A stretch of 64,000 nucleotides of DNA from Saccharopolyspora rosea (GTDB lineage: Bacteria; Actinomycetota; Actinomycetes; Mycobacteriales; Pseudonocardiaceae): NCBI RefSeq assembly GCF_025643595.1, contig NZ_CP102826.1, forward strand, positions 4,898,001-4,962,000, read 5' to 3'. Shown piece after piece: positions 8,415 through 19,235 of this stretch (position 1 is its first letter; the number at the start of each line of letters is the position of its first letter). The translations under genes were made by a program, and so were the position numbers. The notes below the pieces were generated by a model, which saw only the letters and a program-made list of their open reading frames with translations, was not told the DNA's origin and did no database searches.

Positions 8415-9644
8415 TCACCAGTCCGGGCGCAGCGGCATCCGGGAGTCGGTGCCGTCCAGGCGGACGCCGAGGACCTGGTGCAGCTGGACGATGTTGCGTT
8501 CGAACCCGAGCCGGCAGGCGGCCATGTACAGCCGCCACACGCGGGCGCGGGCGGGGCCGACCTCGGCGACGGCGTCGTCCCAGTGCGCGTCCAGGTTGCG
8601 GCACCACCCGGCCAGCGTCAGCGCGTAGTGCTCGCGCAGGTTCTCCTCGTGGCGGACCTCGAAGCCGTGGTCGTTCATCTCCGAGACCAGCGTGCCCACC
8701 GGTTCCAGCTCGCCGTCGGGGAACACGTAGCGGCCGATGAACTTGCCGGGCCGGGCGCCGTAGCTGCCGTCGGGCCGCGTGATGCAGTGGTTGAGCAACC
8801 GGCCGCCGGGCTTGAGCTTGTCGTGCAGCGAGGAGAAGTACGCGGGCAGCTGCGCTCGTCCGATGTGCTCGGTCAGGCCGATGGAGCTGATCGCGTCGAA
8901 CCCGGTCTCGGGCACGTCCCGGTAGTCGAGGTGGCGGACCTCGGCGAGGTCGGCGAGACCGCGCTCGGCGATGGTCTTCTGCGCCCACTGCGCCTGCTGC
9001 CGGGACAGCGTCACGCCCAGCGCCCGCACGCCGTAGTGCTCGGCGGCGTGCACGACCATGCCGCCCCAGCCGCAGCCGACGTCCAGCAGCCGCATGCCCT
9101 GCCGCAGCCCGAGCTTGCGCGCCACCAGGTCGTGCTTGGCGTGCTGCGCTTGCTCCAAAGTGGACGAAGCCGCGGGGAACACCGCGCAGGTGTAGGCCAT
9201 CGACGGTCCGAGCACCCACTCGTAGAAGCGGTTGGACACGTCGTAGTGGTAGGAGATCGACTTGCTGTCGCGGGACTTGGAGTGCCGCCAGCCGCGCGGC
9301 CGGTGCTCCACCTCGGGCGGGCGCACCGGCCACCACAGCCGGAAACCGGCCAGTTTGAGCAGCAGTTCGCGGCGCGTCCGCGGCGGGATGTCGTGCAACG
9401 TGACGGTGGGGAACGCCGACAGCGCGGTGTACATGTCGCCGTGGACCTCGATGGCCCCGGTGACGTACGCGCGCGCCAGCCCGAGTTCACCGGGGGCGGC
9501 GGCCAGGTGCGCCAGCGCCAGCGGGGAGCGGATCTCCACGCACACGTCCGAGCCGACGCGCCCGGCCCGGCTGCCGTCGTAGGCGCGGACCTCCACGGAG
9601 AGGTCCTCCCCGAGGATGCGCGGAAACAGCTCTGCCCAGCCCAT
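8415..9644 (-). CDS. bfaB: Cyclopropane-synthase-like methyltransferase, likely 10-methyl fatty acid synthesis
   Basis: SAM-dependent methyltransferase of 409 residues that probably methylates oleoyl chains in phospholipids. The SAM motif LLDVGCGWGG is at about 187-195, and SYHYDVSNRFYEWVLGPSM and SSIGLTEHIG are family signatures. Its partner directly upstream is an FAD oxidoreductase. This pair is the BfaAB/TmsAB arrangement known to make 10-methylstearic (tuberculostearic) acid: methyl transfer gives a 10-methylene intermediate that the partner reduces. The gap between the genes is only 14 bases and contains GGAAGGAG. If the pairing is misread, the alternative is an ordinary cyclopropane fatty acid synthase. 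Confidence 0.85.
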   Translation of the reverse strand: MGWAELFPRILGEDLSVEVRAYDGSRAGRVGSDVCVEIRSPLALAHLAAAPGELGLARAYVTGAIEVHGDMYTALSAFPTVTLHDIPPRTRRELLLKLAGFRLWWPVRPPEVEHRPRGWRHSKSRDSKSISYHYDVSNRFYEWVLGPSMAYTCAVFPAASSTLEQAQHAKHDLVARKLGLRQGMRLLDVGCGWGGMVVHAAEHYGVRALGVTLSRQQAQWAQKTIAERGLADLAEVRHLDYRDVPETGFDAISSIGLTEHIGRAQLPAYFSSLHDKLKPGGRLLNHCITRPDGSYGARPGKFIGRYVFPDGELEPVGTLVSEMNDHGFEVRHEENLREHYALTLAGWCRNLDAHWDDAVAEVGPARARVWRLYMAACRLGFERNIVQLHQVLGVRLDGTDSRMPLRPDW

Positions 9645-9658
9645 CTGCGGCTCCTTCC

Positions 9659-11038
9659 TCACTTCTCCCGCACGCACTTGTCGTACAGGTCCGGCAATCG
9701 GCCCTTCGGGTCGTACCGCTGCTTGAGCTCGGTGTAGGCGGGCCGGTTGTACAGCTGCCAGAACTCCTGCTCGGAGTAGTAGGCGTTGGAGTACAGCGAC
9801 TTGTGCCCGTCCAGGTCGCGCACGGCTTCCTCGATCGCCCGGTTGTGCTTGCCCGGCGCTTCCCCCGGGCGCAGCGGGACGGTCGCCCAGAAGCCGACGT
9901 TGACGTACAGGACCTCGGGGTCCATCGGGTACAGCGGCCAGCCCTTCGGGTCGCGCAGCCGGACCGGGCACAGCCACACCGGGCTGATGCCGATGTCGCG
10001 GTGGAAGAACTCCAGGAACTCCGCGAGCCGGTCGACCGGGATCTCCACGTCCTGGATCACCGGCTCGTTCGGACCTCCTCCGCGCAGCACGGCGAGGCGG
10101 TCGGTCAGGTGGTGGCGGCGGTCCCAGGCGACGATGCGCCGGTAGACGTCCGAACGCCGGTACCGGCGCGGCCACAGCCTGCGGACCAGCGGGTTCTGCA
10201 CGCCGAGGGCGCGGGAGCACCAGAACCAGTCGGTGTCCCAGCGCCAGATGTAGTCGCGGATCGCCAGGTGGTCGGTGTCGCGGGTGCGCACCGAGCGGTA
10301 GTAGATCCGCTGGTCGGTGTAGTCGCTGGTGAACGGCGCCTCGTCGGCGTAGGTGCCCAGCGTCAGGTACAGCTCGTGCGGGCCGAACACGGTTCCGTCG
10401 ACGAAGTCCACGGGTTCGCCGTCGTACCGGTGTTCGCGGCAGATCTCGGCGATGGCGGTGGCCGCCTCGCGCGCCGAGCCGAAGCGCTCGTGCCGCAGCC
10501 GCACGTACCGGCGCACGGGTTCGAGTTCGACCTCCAGGCGCAGCGCGTAGCCGAGGGTGCCGTAGGAGTTGGGGAACCCGCGGAACAGCGCGGCGTGCTC
10601 GTTGTCCGGCCGGGCGGTCACCACCTCGCCGTCGCCGGTGAGGATGTCCATCTCCCGCACCGATTCGTGCGGCAGGCCGTTGCGGAACGAGGTGGACTCG
10701 ATGCCGAGTCCGGCGACCGCGCCGCCGAGGGTGATGGTGCGCAGCTGCGGCACCACCGTCGGCATGTGCCCGGACGGCAGCGTGGCATCCACAATGGACT
10801 CGTAGGTGGCCATGCCCTGCACCTGGGCGGTGCCCGCCGCGGAGTCGACCGCCAGCACCCGGTCGAGCCGGCCGACGTCCAGCCCGGGTGCGCCCGCGGG
10901 CTCGCGGAAGCGGAACAGGTTGGACGTGGGTTTGGCCAGCCGGACCGGGGCGCCGTCGGGAATCCTCCGGTACTGGGCCACCAACGCGGCCACGTCGGCG
11001 GAATGACTGGCTGCCGCGGCTGTTCCCCGATCGACCAT
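9659..11038 (-). CDS. bfaA: FAD-binding oxidoreductase, partner for 10-methyl fatty acid synthesis
   Basis: A 459-residue flavoprotein of the FAD-linked oxidase (DHCR24-like) family. The FAD-binding half includes PTVVPQLRTITLGGAVAGLGIESTS split over about residues 94-118, and SYGTLGYALRLEVEL near 170. It is the first gene of a two-gene operon with the methyltransferase, so it probably reduces 10-methylene chains to 10-methyl chains with NADPH. ATG 11038 is the start. The upstream region to 11258 holds no gene and probably carries the promoter. Homologues are sometimes annotated as sterol reductases; the neighbour argues for the lipid role. Confidence 0.85.
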   Translation of the reverse strand: MVDRGTAAAASHSADVAALVAQYRRIPDGAPVRLAKPTSNLFRFREPAGAPGLDVGRLDRVLAVDSAAGTAQVQGMATYESIVDATLPSGHMPTVVPQLRTITLGGAVAGLGIESTSFRNGLPHESVREMDILTGDGEVVTARPDNEHAALFRGFPNSYGTLGYALRLEVELEPVRRYVRLRHERFGSAREAATAIAEICREHRYDGEPVDFVDGTVFGPHELYLTLGTYADEAPFTSDYTDQRIYYRSVRTRDTDHLAIRDYIWRWDTDWFWCSRALGVQNPLVRRLWPRRYRRSDVYRRIVAWDRRHHLTDRLAVLRGGGPNEPVIQDVEIPVDRLAEFLEFFHRDIGISPVWLCPVRLRDPKGWPLYPMDPEVLYVNVGFWATVPLRPGEAPGKHNRAIEEAVRDLDGHKSLYSNAYYSEQEFWQLYNRPAYTELKQRYDPKGRLPDLYDKCVREK

Positions 11039-11258
11039 GCGTCGACTCTATTGCCGCGGCAGGGCTCGGGCATCCCGCTTCCGGCGGCCGGATCGACCGC
11101 CGAACCGGTCGCAAGGGACGAACCTCCCCGGCTGGACCCGGCGGCGCACCGCCTCGGCCGACCGAAACAGCAGGTGATCAACCCGCGCGCCCTCGGTTGC
11201 ATGCAACATGCACCTTTTGGGCGATTTCGGTCACAACGGGTGAGATCCGACCGCCGAC

Positions 11259-12245
11259 TCACCCACCGCGCCGCAGCGCCCAGGCGCGCAGGCCGCGGAA
11301 GCCCTGCACCTTGGTCGGGCCCACGGAGATCAGCCGGTAGTCCGGGCTGCCGCGCAGGGCCGCCGCCATCTCGCGGTCCACCAGGACCGACGCCGGGCGG
11401 GCCACCGAGGTCAGCCGGCTGGCGATGTTGACCGTCGAGCCGTACACGTCGCCGAACCGGGCCAGCACCGACCCCCGGGCCAGGCCGATCCGCAGCGGCG
11501 GCAGCTCCTCGGCGCGGGCGATCTCCTCGTTGAGCGTCAACGCGATCTCCGCCGCGTCCGCCGCGGTGTCGGTGACGAACAGGACCTCGTCGCCGACCGT
11601 CTTGACGATCCTCCCGTGGTTCTCGGCCACCACGCCGGTGGCCAGCTCCTCGAACCCGTCGATGAGCCGGGCCAGCTGGAGCTCGGTGAAGTCCCGGATC
11701 AGCCGGGTGTAGCCGACGATGTCGGCGAACCCGATCACCTGCACGCGTTCGTCGGCGGAGGTCTCCTCGCGCTCGGTGAGCTCGCGGGAGGCGGTGGCCG
11801 CCAGGTGGCGCCGCCACACGTAGCCCTGCATCCGCTCCATCACCGGCAGGATGGCGTCGGCGAACTGCGCGGTGGTCACCAGGTCCTTGGCGAACTGCTC
11901 GCCGAGGATCGAGCGGAAGATGCCGACCTGCCACTCCGCCAGCCGGGACATGGTCTGCGCCAGCGAGCGGGCCACCGCCGTCTCCAGCTCCGGCGGGATC
12001 ACCTCGGCCGACACCAGCTGCACCAGGGCGCGCAACGCCGCCACGTCGGCGTCGGTGAACACCGCTTCGTCGTCGCCGACGTGCGCGAAGCCCATCGCCT
12101 GCCAGAGCCGTTCGGTGCGGGCGACCTCGACCCCGGCGGCCTCGGCGACCTGCGCCTTGGTGTAGCGCGGCGGACCGCCGAGGATGGTCTCCTCGACCAC
12201 GTCGCCGCTGATCTCCTTATCGCGTGGTTCGAACAACGAGCACAT
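11259..12245 (-). CDS. Class III adenylate cyclase with N-terminal regulatory domain
   Basis: Predicted soluble nucleotide cyclase making cAMP, 328 residues. The N-terminal 160 residues form a helical regulatory region like that of mycobacterial Rv1264-type cyclases (AQVAEAAGVEVARTERLWQ resembles a helix-turn-helix). The catalytic domain spans about 165-325 with the metal-binding GFADIVGYT and VGDEVLF motifs and the substrate-lysine context IVKTVGDE. GSTVNIASRL supplies the later catalytic positions. The ATG at 12245 lies inside the end of the universal stress protein gene (29-base overlap), so the two are co-transcribed. No membrane segment is visible. The signal sensed is unknown. Confidence 0.88.
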   Translation of the reverse strand: MCSLFEPRDKEISGDVVEETILGGPPRYTKAQVAEAAGVEVARTERLWQAMGFAHVGDDEAVFTDADVAALRALVQLVSAEVIPPELETAVARSLAQTMSRLAEWQVGIFRSILGEQFAKDLVTTAQFADAILPVMERMQGYVWRRHLAATASRELTEREETSADERVQVIGFADIVGYTRLIRDFTELQLARLIDGFEELATGVVAENHGRIVKTVGDEVLFVTDTAADAAEIALTLNEEIARAEELPPLRIGLARGSVLARFGDVYGSTVNIASRLTSVARPASVLVDREMAAALRGSPDYRLISVGPTKVQGFRGLRAWALRRGG

Positions 12246-12669
12246 CGCAGTCCGCCCGGCGGGACACTTCGGAGGGCACCGACCCGAGTATCCGCCCCTT
12301 CAGCGTGTTCAGACCCCGGCTGCCCACCACGAGCAGGTCGGCGCCGCGCTCCTCGGCGGCCGCCAGCAGGGTGGGGACCGGCTCGCCCACCGCGGCGACG
12401 GTCTCGACGCCGGTCGTCCCGGCAACGCGCGCGGCGTCCGCGGCCTCCCGCAGCGTGTCCTCCGCCGGGGCCGAACCGATCACCTGGAACGCCTCGCCAC
12501 CGAGTTCGTCCTGCGCCTGCTGCACCTCGCGGCCGCTGCTCGGGTAGTAGGCGCAGACGATCACCAGCTTCGCGGTGGCGTCCCGGGCGACCTCGGCGGC
12601 ACGCGCCACCGCGCGCAGGGACGGCGCCGAGCCGTCCGTTCCGACGACCACGGTGCGGTAACTGGGCAT
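12217..12669 (-). CDS. Universal stress protein (UspA domain)
   Basis: A 150-residue single-domain Usp protein that binds ATP. The N terminus TVVVGTDGSAPS and the C-terminal G-x2-G-x9-G-S motif (GSRGLNTLKGRILGS) mark the ATP-binding subgroup. ATG 12669 was chosen because the strand beginning TVVVGTDG is the conserved family start; an in-frame ATG at 12732 would add 21 unrelated residues. It overlaps and precedes the cyclase gene. A half-site resembling a DosR/DevR box lies about 115 bp upstream. It probably acts in stress or hypoxia survival; no direct function can be read. Confidence 0.9.
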   Translation of the reverse strand: MPSYRTVVVGTDGSAPSLRAVARAAEVARDATAKLVIVCAYYPSSGREVQQAQDELGGEAFQVIGSAPAEDTLREAADAARVAGTTGVETVAAVGEPVPTLLAAAEERGADLLVVGSRGLNTLKGRILGSVPSEVSRRADCDVLVVRTTR

Positions 12670-12784
12670 CCCACTCTCACTTCCGACGGCAGGAACTCGG
12701 CGGATGTGAACACTAACGATCGCGCGGCTCACCGGTCACGCGTGGCGGACGTTCCGGTCGCACTGTGCGCTGATCAGCCCCTGT

Positions 12785-12804
12785 TTCGGGACCTTTTTGT
12801 CGCA
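12785..12804 (-). promoter_or_regulatory. DosR/DevR-like half box upstream of the usp-cyclase operon
   Basis: TTCGGGAC (12785-12792) matches one half of the DosR consensus exactly. The other half, ending near 12804, is poorly conserved. DosR/OsdR regulators control usp genes in actinobacteria, so the context fits; the site itself is weak. Confidence 0.25.
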
Positions 12805-12984
12805 TCGGCCAAAGATCACCATGAACTGTCGTCCGGACCCACAAACTGCGGGTCGTGAACCAGCGCGTAGGTTTCGCCGAAACGTGTGAACGCCGACAGT
12901 GAGACAGAGCACGGCACCGGCTTGGCGCACCGGTCCCGCGTCGGCCGCACGTCCGGCACCTAGTCAATGGCACAGGGAGAAGTC

Positions 12985-14421
12985 GTGACCACACCCAGTC
13001 TCCACCCCGGGAGAGGCGTGTTCCGCCGCAAGCCGATCGGGGAGATCACCGAGGAAGGCGAGACCGGCCTGCAGCGGTCCCTCGGCCTGTGGCAGCTGAC
13101 CGCCATCGGCGTCGGCGGCATCATCGGAGCCGGGATCTTCTCCCTGGCGGGTGCCGTCGCCAACGAGAAGGCCGGCCCCGGCGTGTTGTTCTCGTTCCTG
13201 ATCGCCGGGATCGCCAGCGCCGCCGCAGCGTTCTCCTACGCCGAGTTCGCGGGCATGATCCCCAAGGCGGGTTCCGCCTACACCTACGGCTACGCCGTGC
13301 TCGGCGAGGTCGTCGGCTGGTTCATCGGCTGGGACCTGCTGCTGGAGTACACCGCGATCGTGGCGGTCGTGGCGATCGGCATCTCCGGCTACTTCAACGA
13401 CCTGCTGGGCTTCCTGCACCTGGAGCTGCCGCTGTGGATGCAGGGGGCGCCCGGCACCGAGACCGGGGGCGCCCCGCCCGGCAGCTACAAGGTCAACCTG
13501 TTCGCGGCACTGCTGTGCCTGTTCATCGCGTTCATGCTCAACCAGGGCATGAAGAACGCCGCCCGGTTCGAGACGCTGCTCGTCTACCTCAAGGTCGGCG
13601 TGGTGCTGCTGGTGATCGTGGTCGGCGCGTTCCACATCAACGCGGGCAACTACCAGCCGTTCCTGCCCTACGGCATCGGCGGCGCGTTCACCGGCGCCGC
13701 GACGGTCTTCTTCGCCGTGTTCGGCTACGACGCGATGAGCACCGCGGCCGAGGAGTCCCGGGACTCCCAGAAGCACATGCCCAAGGCGATCATGTACTCG
13801 CTGGCCATCGCGATGGTGCTGTACGTGCTGGCCTGCCTGGTGCTGACCGGGATGGTGCCGTACAAGCAGATCAACTCCGAGAGCGCGTTCTCCAGCGCCT
13901 TCGCGTCGATCGGGATGCCCGCGCTGGGCGCGGTGATCGCCGTGGGCGCGATCCTGGGCATCCTGACGGTGCTGTTCACCTTCATGCTCGGCGTGACCCG
14001 GGTCGGCTTCGCCATGAGCCGCGACGGGCTGCTGCCGAAGTGGTTCTCCAAGACGCACCCGGTGCGCAAGGTGCCGAACCGCTTCACCTGGGTCATCGGC
14101 GTCGCCTCGGCGGTCATCGCGGGTCTGCTGCCGATCGGCGAGGCGGCCGAGCTGACCAACATCGGCATCCTGCTGGCGTTCGTCATCGTCTGCGCCTCGG
14201 TGATCGTGCTGCGCTACCGGCGCCCCGACCTGCCGCGCGGCTTCAAGTGCCCGGGCATGCCGATCGTGCCGATCATCGGCATCGTGTTCTCGATCTGGCT
14301 GGTGACGTTCCTGACCACCGAGACGTGGATCCGCTTCGCGGTGTGGTTCGTCATCGGCATGATCATCTACTTCTCGTACGGCTACCGGCACTCCAAGCTG
14401 AACCAGTCCCAGCAGCAGTGA
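12985..14421 (+). CDS. APC-family amino acid permease
   Basis: A 478-residue integral membrane transporter of the amino acid-polyamine-organocation superfamily, resembling the cationic amino acid transporter group (YhdG type). About 12 membrane segments are visible. The first carries the substrate-binding [13 protein letters not shown] motif, followed by [26 protein letters not shown]. The likely substrate is an amino acid, but it cannot be named. I chose GTG 12985, which has GGGAGAAG directly upstream; ATG 12967 is in frame but has no ribosome-binding site. It is transcribed alone and ends in a strong hairpin terminator. Confidence 0.9.
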   Translation: MTTPSLHPGRGVFRRKPIGEITEEGETGLQRSLGLWQLTAIGVGGIIGAGIFSLAGAVANEKAGPGVLFSFLIAGIASAAAAFSYAEFAGMIPKAGSAYTYGYAVLGEVVGWFIGWDLLLEYTAIVAVVAIGISGYFNDLLGFLHLELPLWMQGAPGTETGGAPPGSYKVNLFAALLCLFIAFMLNQGMKNAARFETLLVYLKVGVVLLVIVVGAFHINAGNYQPFLPYGIGGAFTGAATVFFAVFGYDAMSTAAEESRDSQKHMPKAIMYSLAIAMVLYVLACLVLTGMVPYKQINSESAFSSAFASIGMPALGAVIAVGAILGILTVLFTFMLGVTRVGFAMSRDGLLPKWFSKTHPVRKVPNRFTWVIGVASAVIAGLLPIGEAAELTNIGILLAFVIVCASVIVLRYRRPDLPRGFKCPGMPIVPIIGIVFSIWLVTFLTTETWIRFAVWFVIGMIIYFSYGYRHSKLNQSQQQ

Positions 14422-14425
14422 GCCG

Positions 14426-14468
14426 ACGCGGCGGGGCCCCGGTACCGGTGACCGGGGCCCCGCCGCGT
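14426..14468 (+). terminator. Strong hairpin after the APC permease
   Basis: A perfect 18-bp stem (acgcggcggggccccggt and its complement) with a 7-base loop starts 5 bases after the permease stop. There is no T-tract, as is common in high-GC actinomycetes. Confidence 0.8.
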
Positions 14469-14612
14469 GCGCGCGATCGATCAAGCGTGTTCGGTGCGTC
14501 TCAGCGTGCATTGGATCACTGCGCCGCGGCGTCGCGGCGGCCTACGGTGCACGGGTCGTCGGCGGGCGGCCGTTCGGCGACGCGGTTTGGGCCTCAACGC
14601 CGAGGGGTGGCT

Positions 14613-15545
14613 GTGACGCGCGTTCGCGAACTGAGCCCGTACGTGGAGATGCAGCGCGAGCAGTGGCGGGAGCTGCGCAACTCGCTTCCCCTGCCGCTGA
14701 CCGAGGACGAGCTCGCCGCCCTGCGCGGGCTCGGTGAACCGGTGGACCTCGACGAGGTCGCCGACGTGTACCTGCCGCTGTCCCGGCTGATCAACCTCCA
14801 GGTGGCTGCCCGCCAACAGCTGCACGAGACGACCACGACCTTCCTCGGCGAGCGGACCGGGGGCACCAAGGTGCCGTTCGTGATCGGCATCGCGGGCAGC
14901 GTCGCGGTCGGCAAGTCCACCACCGCCCGCATCCTGCGCACCCTGCTGGCCCGCTGGCCCGACCACCCCCGGGTCGACCTGGTCACCACCGACGGGTTCC
15001 TGTACCCGAAGGCGGAGCTGGTGCGCCGCGGGCTGATGCACCGCAAGGGCTTCCCGGAGAGCTATGACCGCCGGGCGCTGCTGCGGTTCGTCACCGAGGT
15101 CAAGTCGGGCGCCGCCGAGGTCGCCGCGCCGGTGTACTCGCACGTGGCCTACGACATCCTGCCCGGCGAGCAGCACGTGGTCCGGCGCCCGGACATCCTC
15201 ATCATCGAGGGCCTCAACGTCCTGCAGCCGGGACCGAGCCTGACCGTCTCGGACCTGTTCGACTTCTCCCTCTACGTCGACGCGCACACCGAGCACATCG
15301 AACGCTGGTACGTCGACCGCTTCCTGGCGCTGCGCGGCACGGCCTTCGCCGACCCGGACTCGCACTTCCACCACTTCGCCCGGCTGTCCGACGCCGAAGC
15401 GCGCGCCGAGGCCCGGCACATCTGGAAGACGGTCAACGAACCGAACCTGGTGGACAACATCCTGCCCACCCGGCCCCGCGCCACCCTGGTGCTGCGCAAG
15501 GACGTGGATCACTCCATCAACCGCGTCCGCCTGCGCAAGCTCTGA
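14613..15545 (+). CDS. coaA: Type I pantothenate kinase
   Basis: Phosphorylates pantothenate, the first and controlling step of coenzyme A synthesis, in the cytosol. The 310-residue protein has the P-loop [12 protein letters not shown] at about 92-103. [28 protein letters not shown] and IIEGLNVLQ are CoaA signatures, and the length is standard. GTG 14613 is preceded by GAGGGG. It is monocistronic by position: a terminator lies upstream and the PucR gene converges downstream. Confidence 0.96.
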   Translation: MTRVRELSPYVEMQREQWRELRNSLPLPLTEDELAALRGLGEPVDLDEVADVYLPLSRLINLQVAARQQLHETTTTFLGERTGGTKVPFVIGIAGSVAVGKSTTARILRTLLARWPDHPRVDLVTTDGFLYPKAELVRRGLMHRKGFPESYDRRALLRFVTEVKSGAAEVAAPVYSHVAYDILPGEQHVVRRPDILIIEGLNVLQPGPSLTVSDLFDFSLYVDAHTEHIERWYVDRFLALRGTAFADPDSHFHHFARLSDAEARAEARHIWKTVNEPNLVDNILPTRPRATLVLRKDVDHSINRVRLRKL

Positions 15546-15548
15546 GGT

Positions 15549-15600
15549 CGGTTCGGAAACGACGCGGACGGGCGGTCTCCGGACGCCGTTCGCCGAACCG
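15549..15600. terminator. Possible bidirectional terminator between coaA and the PucR gene
   Basis: An outer 8-bp stem (cggttcgg / ccgaaccg) encloses a further imperfect GC-rich pairing, between two convergent genes. Confidence 0.45.
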
Positions 15601-15633
15601 GCCGTGGCCGCGTGACCTCCCGCCCCTTTCCCG

Positions 15634-17271
15634 TCACGCCCGCCGGGTGCGGCGGGCGAGGAGCAGCTGGAGGTGGGCGTTGAGGCGTTCGGCCGGGTCG
15701 TCGAAGTCGATGCCGGTGATCTCGGCGGCGCGCCGGATGCGGTGGCGCAGCGTGTTCGCGTGGACGTGCAGCCGTTCGCTGGCGGCGCGGACGTCGCCGA
15801 ACGCCTCCAGGTAGGACAGCAGGGACGGGGCGAGGTCGGTGCCGTGCTCGGCGTCGTGGTCGTGCAGGGCGGTCAGCCGGGAGTCCCGGAAGCGCTCGTT
15901 GCCCTGCAACATCGTGAGCAGTTCGCTGACCACCACCTGCGCCCGGACGTCGGCGAGCGTGGCGACCTCGACGCCCAGGTCGTGGGTCATCGCGTCGAGG
16001 ATGCGGTCGGCTTCGGCGCGGGACTCGGCGACGTCCTCCAGCGTCGGCACGGCCGAGCCGACACCGGCCTGCACGCGGGCCCGCACGTGCCCCTTCGCCG
16101 CGGCCAGGATCTCCCTGGTCAGGCTCAGGGCGGCGGAGGCGGCGGAGCGTTCCGGCAGGTCGGGCAGCAGCACGTACACCCGGGAGCCGATCGTGGTGAC
16201 CAGGGCGCTGCGCCGGTAGGCGGAGGCGTGCACCGAGATGAGGCTGGTCATCTCGGCGCGCTGGAGTTCCAGCTCGGAGCGGTCACCGGCGGTGACCGGG
16301 CGGAGCGTGAACACCACGACCGCCGCGGGCCGCGACTCGTCGGCGCCGATGTTGTCGGCCACCGAGCGCGCGTCGATGCGGCCGTCCAACAGGCCGGTGA
16401 GCAGGTTCTCCCGGAACCGCGGCGCCGCCCCGGACTCGGCGCGCTGCCGGATCAGGTGCAGCGCGGCCACCCGCGCCGCCCCGACCAGGGCCCGTTCGGA
16501 GCGCTCGGCCAGCGGCCGCTCGCCCTCCTGGACCCAGATGGTGCCCAGCGGCTGGTTGCCCGCGTGGATGCCGACCGCCATCCGGCGGCGGATGCCCAGG
16601 TCGGGGCGCTCGTCGATGCGCACGACCTCCTCACCGGCGCGGAGCCGCTGGTAGACGCCCCAGTCGCGGAGCATCGCCAGGTACGGTTCCGGGCCCTGCC
16701 TGCCCAGGATGGACAGCCGCCGCAGCTCGTCGACCTCGTCGGCGGAGCGGGAGTAGGCCAGCACCCGGTTGGCGGTGTCCTCGATGCTGACGATGCCGTC
16801 GGTCATCGCCGCCACCGTCTGCGCCAGCGAGAACAGGTCGCCGAGCGCCTCGCCCACGTCGGCCTCGCCGGTGACGCGGGCGTTGTCGACGGCTGACCGG
16901 GCGAACGACTCCAGCTGTTCCCACCGCACCTGGGGCCGCACGCCGAGCAGCGCCACGCCGCAGTCGATGGCGGTGTCCCGCAGCGCCCGGGCGTCCTGGT
17001 CGGACCCGACCTTGACCGCCACCGCCGCCGCGCCCTCGCGGGCGGCGGCCCGCACCAGCCGCATCGCGGCGCGTCCGCGCGCGCCGATCACCAGCACGAA
17101 GTCGCCCTGGCGACCGCTGCCGGAGTCCTCCTCCGGGTCGACAATGACGACGTCGCGCACGCCGACGTCGAAGCCGCGCGGCGCCGCGAGCACGTCGACC
17201 AACGGCTCGCCGACGGCGATGAGCACCTGCCGCAACGGCACCCACGCGGGCTCCACCTCGCCCGAACGCAC
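15634..17271 (-). CDS. PucR-family transcriptional regulator of proline catabolism (PruC/PruR type)
   Basis: A 545-residue DNA-binding regulator. The N-terminal purine-catabolism-type domain covers about 1-130 (LAAPRGFDVGVRDVVIVDPE), a GGDEF-related central region follows, and the C terminus is a PucR helix-turn-helix (ERLHVHANTLRHRIRRAAEITG). The gene is divergent from pruA with about 130 bp between. In mycobacteria a PucR-type protein, PruC, activates pruAB in response to proline, so the same job is inferred here. The frame is open far upstream. I took the second of two adjacent GTG codons because AAGGA is 6 bases before it. A 15-base sequence at its start is repeated before the proline dehydrogenase gene. 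Confidence 0.85.
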   Translation of the reverse strand: MRSGEVEPAWVPLRQVLIAVGEPLVDVLAAPRGFDVGVRDVVIVDPEEDSGSGRQGDFVLVIGARGRAAMRLVRAAAREGAAAVAVKVGSDQDARALRDTAIDCGVALLGVRPQVRWEQLESFARSAVDNARVTGEADVGEALGDLFSLAQTVAAMTDGIVSIEDTANRVLAYSRSADEVDELRRLSILGRQGPEPYLAMLRDWGVYQRLRAGEEVVRIDERPDLGIRRRMAVGIHAGNQPLGTIWVQEGERPLAERSERALVGAARVAALHLIRQRAESGAAPRFRENLLTGLLDGRIDARSVADNIGADESRPAAVVVFTLRPVTAGDRSELELQRAEMTSLISVHASAYRRSALVTTIGSRVYVLLPDLPERSAASAALSLTREILAAAKGHVRARVQAGVGSAVPTLEDVAESRAEADRILDAMTHDLGVEVATLADVRAQVVVSELLTMLQGNERFRDSRLTALHDHDAEHGTDLAPSLLSYLEAFGDVRAASERLHVHANTLRHRIRRAAEITGIDFDDPAERLNAHLQLLLARRTRRA

Positions 17272-17273
17272 CA

Positions 17274-17288
17274 CGAATCCTTTGTCCG
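17274..17288. repeat. 15-base motif, copy 1, at the PucR/pruA divergent region
   Basis: The sequence cgaatcctttgtccg occurs here and again, exactly, at 19207-19221 before proline dehydrogenase. Here it overlaps the ribosome-binding site of the PucR gene. Just beside it lies TTGT-N8-ACAA. It may be a regulator operator. Confidence 0.4.
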
Positions 17289-17403
17289 ACAGAACAATCC
17301 GACTGCTCCAACGGTAGCCGATCGAACAAATCCGATGGGCTCCGCCGGACTTAATCTCCCAGTGACGACACTTCCCACCAGCGACTCTCGCAAGGAGGCG
17401 AAT

Positions 17404-19038
<1,635 letters not shown>

Positions 19039-19044
19039 CCGCCC

Positions 19045-19076
19045 CGGGGCCCCGCGGCGCCGACCGCGGGGCCCCG
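19045..19076 (+). terminator. Hairpin between pruA and proline dehydrogenase
   Basis: A 13-bp perfect stem (cggggccccgcgg and complement) with a 6-base loop begins 7 bases after the pruA stop. It suggests termination or attenuation inside the proline operon. Confidence 0.7.
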
Positions 19077-19206
19077 CTCCCCTTTCTCGTCCTCCGGCCC
19101 ACCGGTCGAGCCCCGCCCCCGAAACGTCGGCGGTGCGGGCCACCCGCCCCGCACCGGCGACGTCGCCCCGACACGTCACGCGATGCGGGAGGCAGGAGAT
19201 CCGCTC

Positions 19207-19221
19207 CGAATCCTTTGTCCG
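19207..19221. repeat. 15-base motif, copy 2, before proline dehydrogenase
   Basis: An exact second copy of cgaatcctttgtccg, ending just before the GTAAGGAG ribosome-binding site. Its presence at both transcription units suggests a shared control element. Confidence 0.4.
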
Positions 19222-19235
19222 TAAGGAGAGCACCG

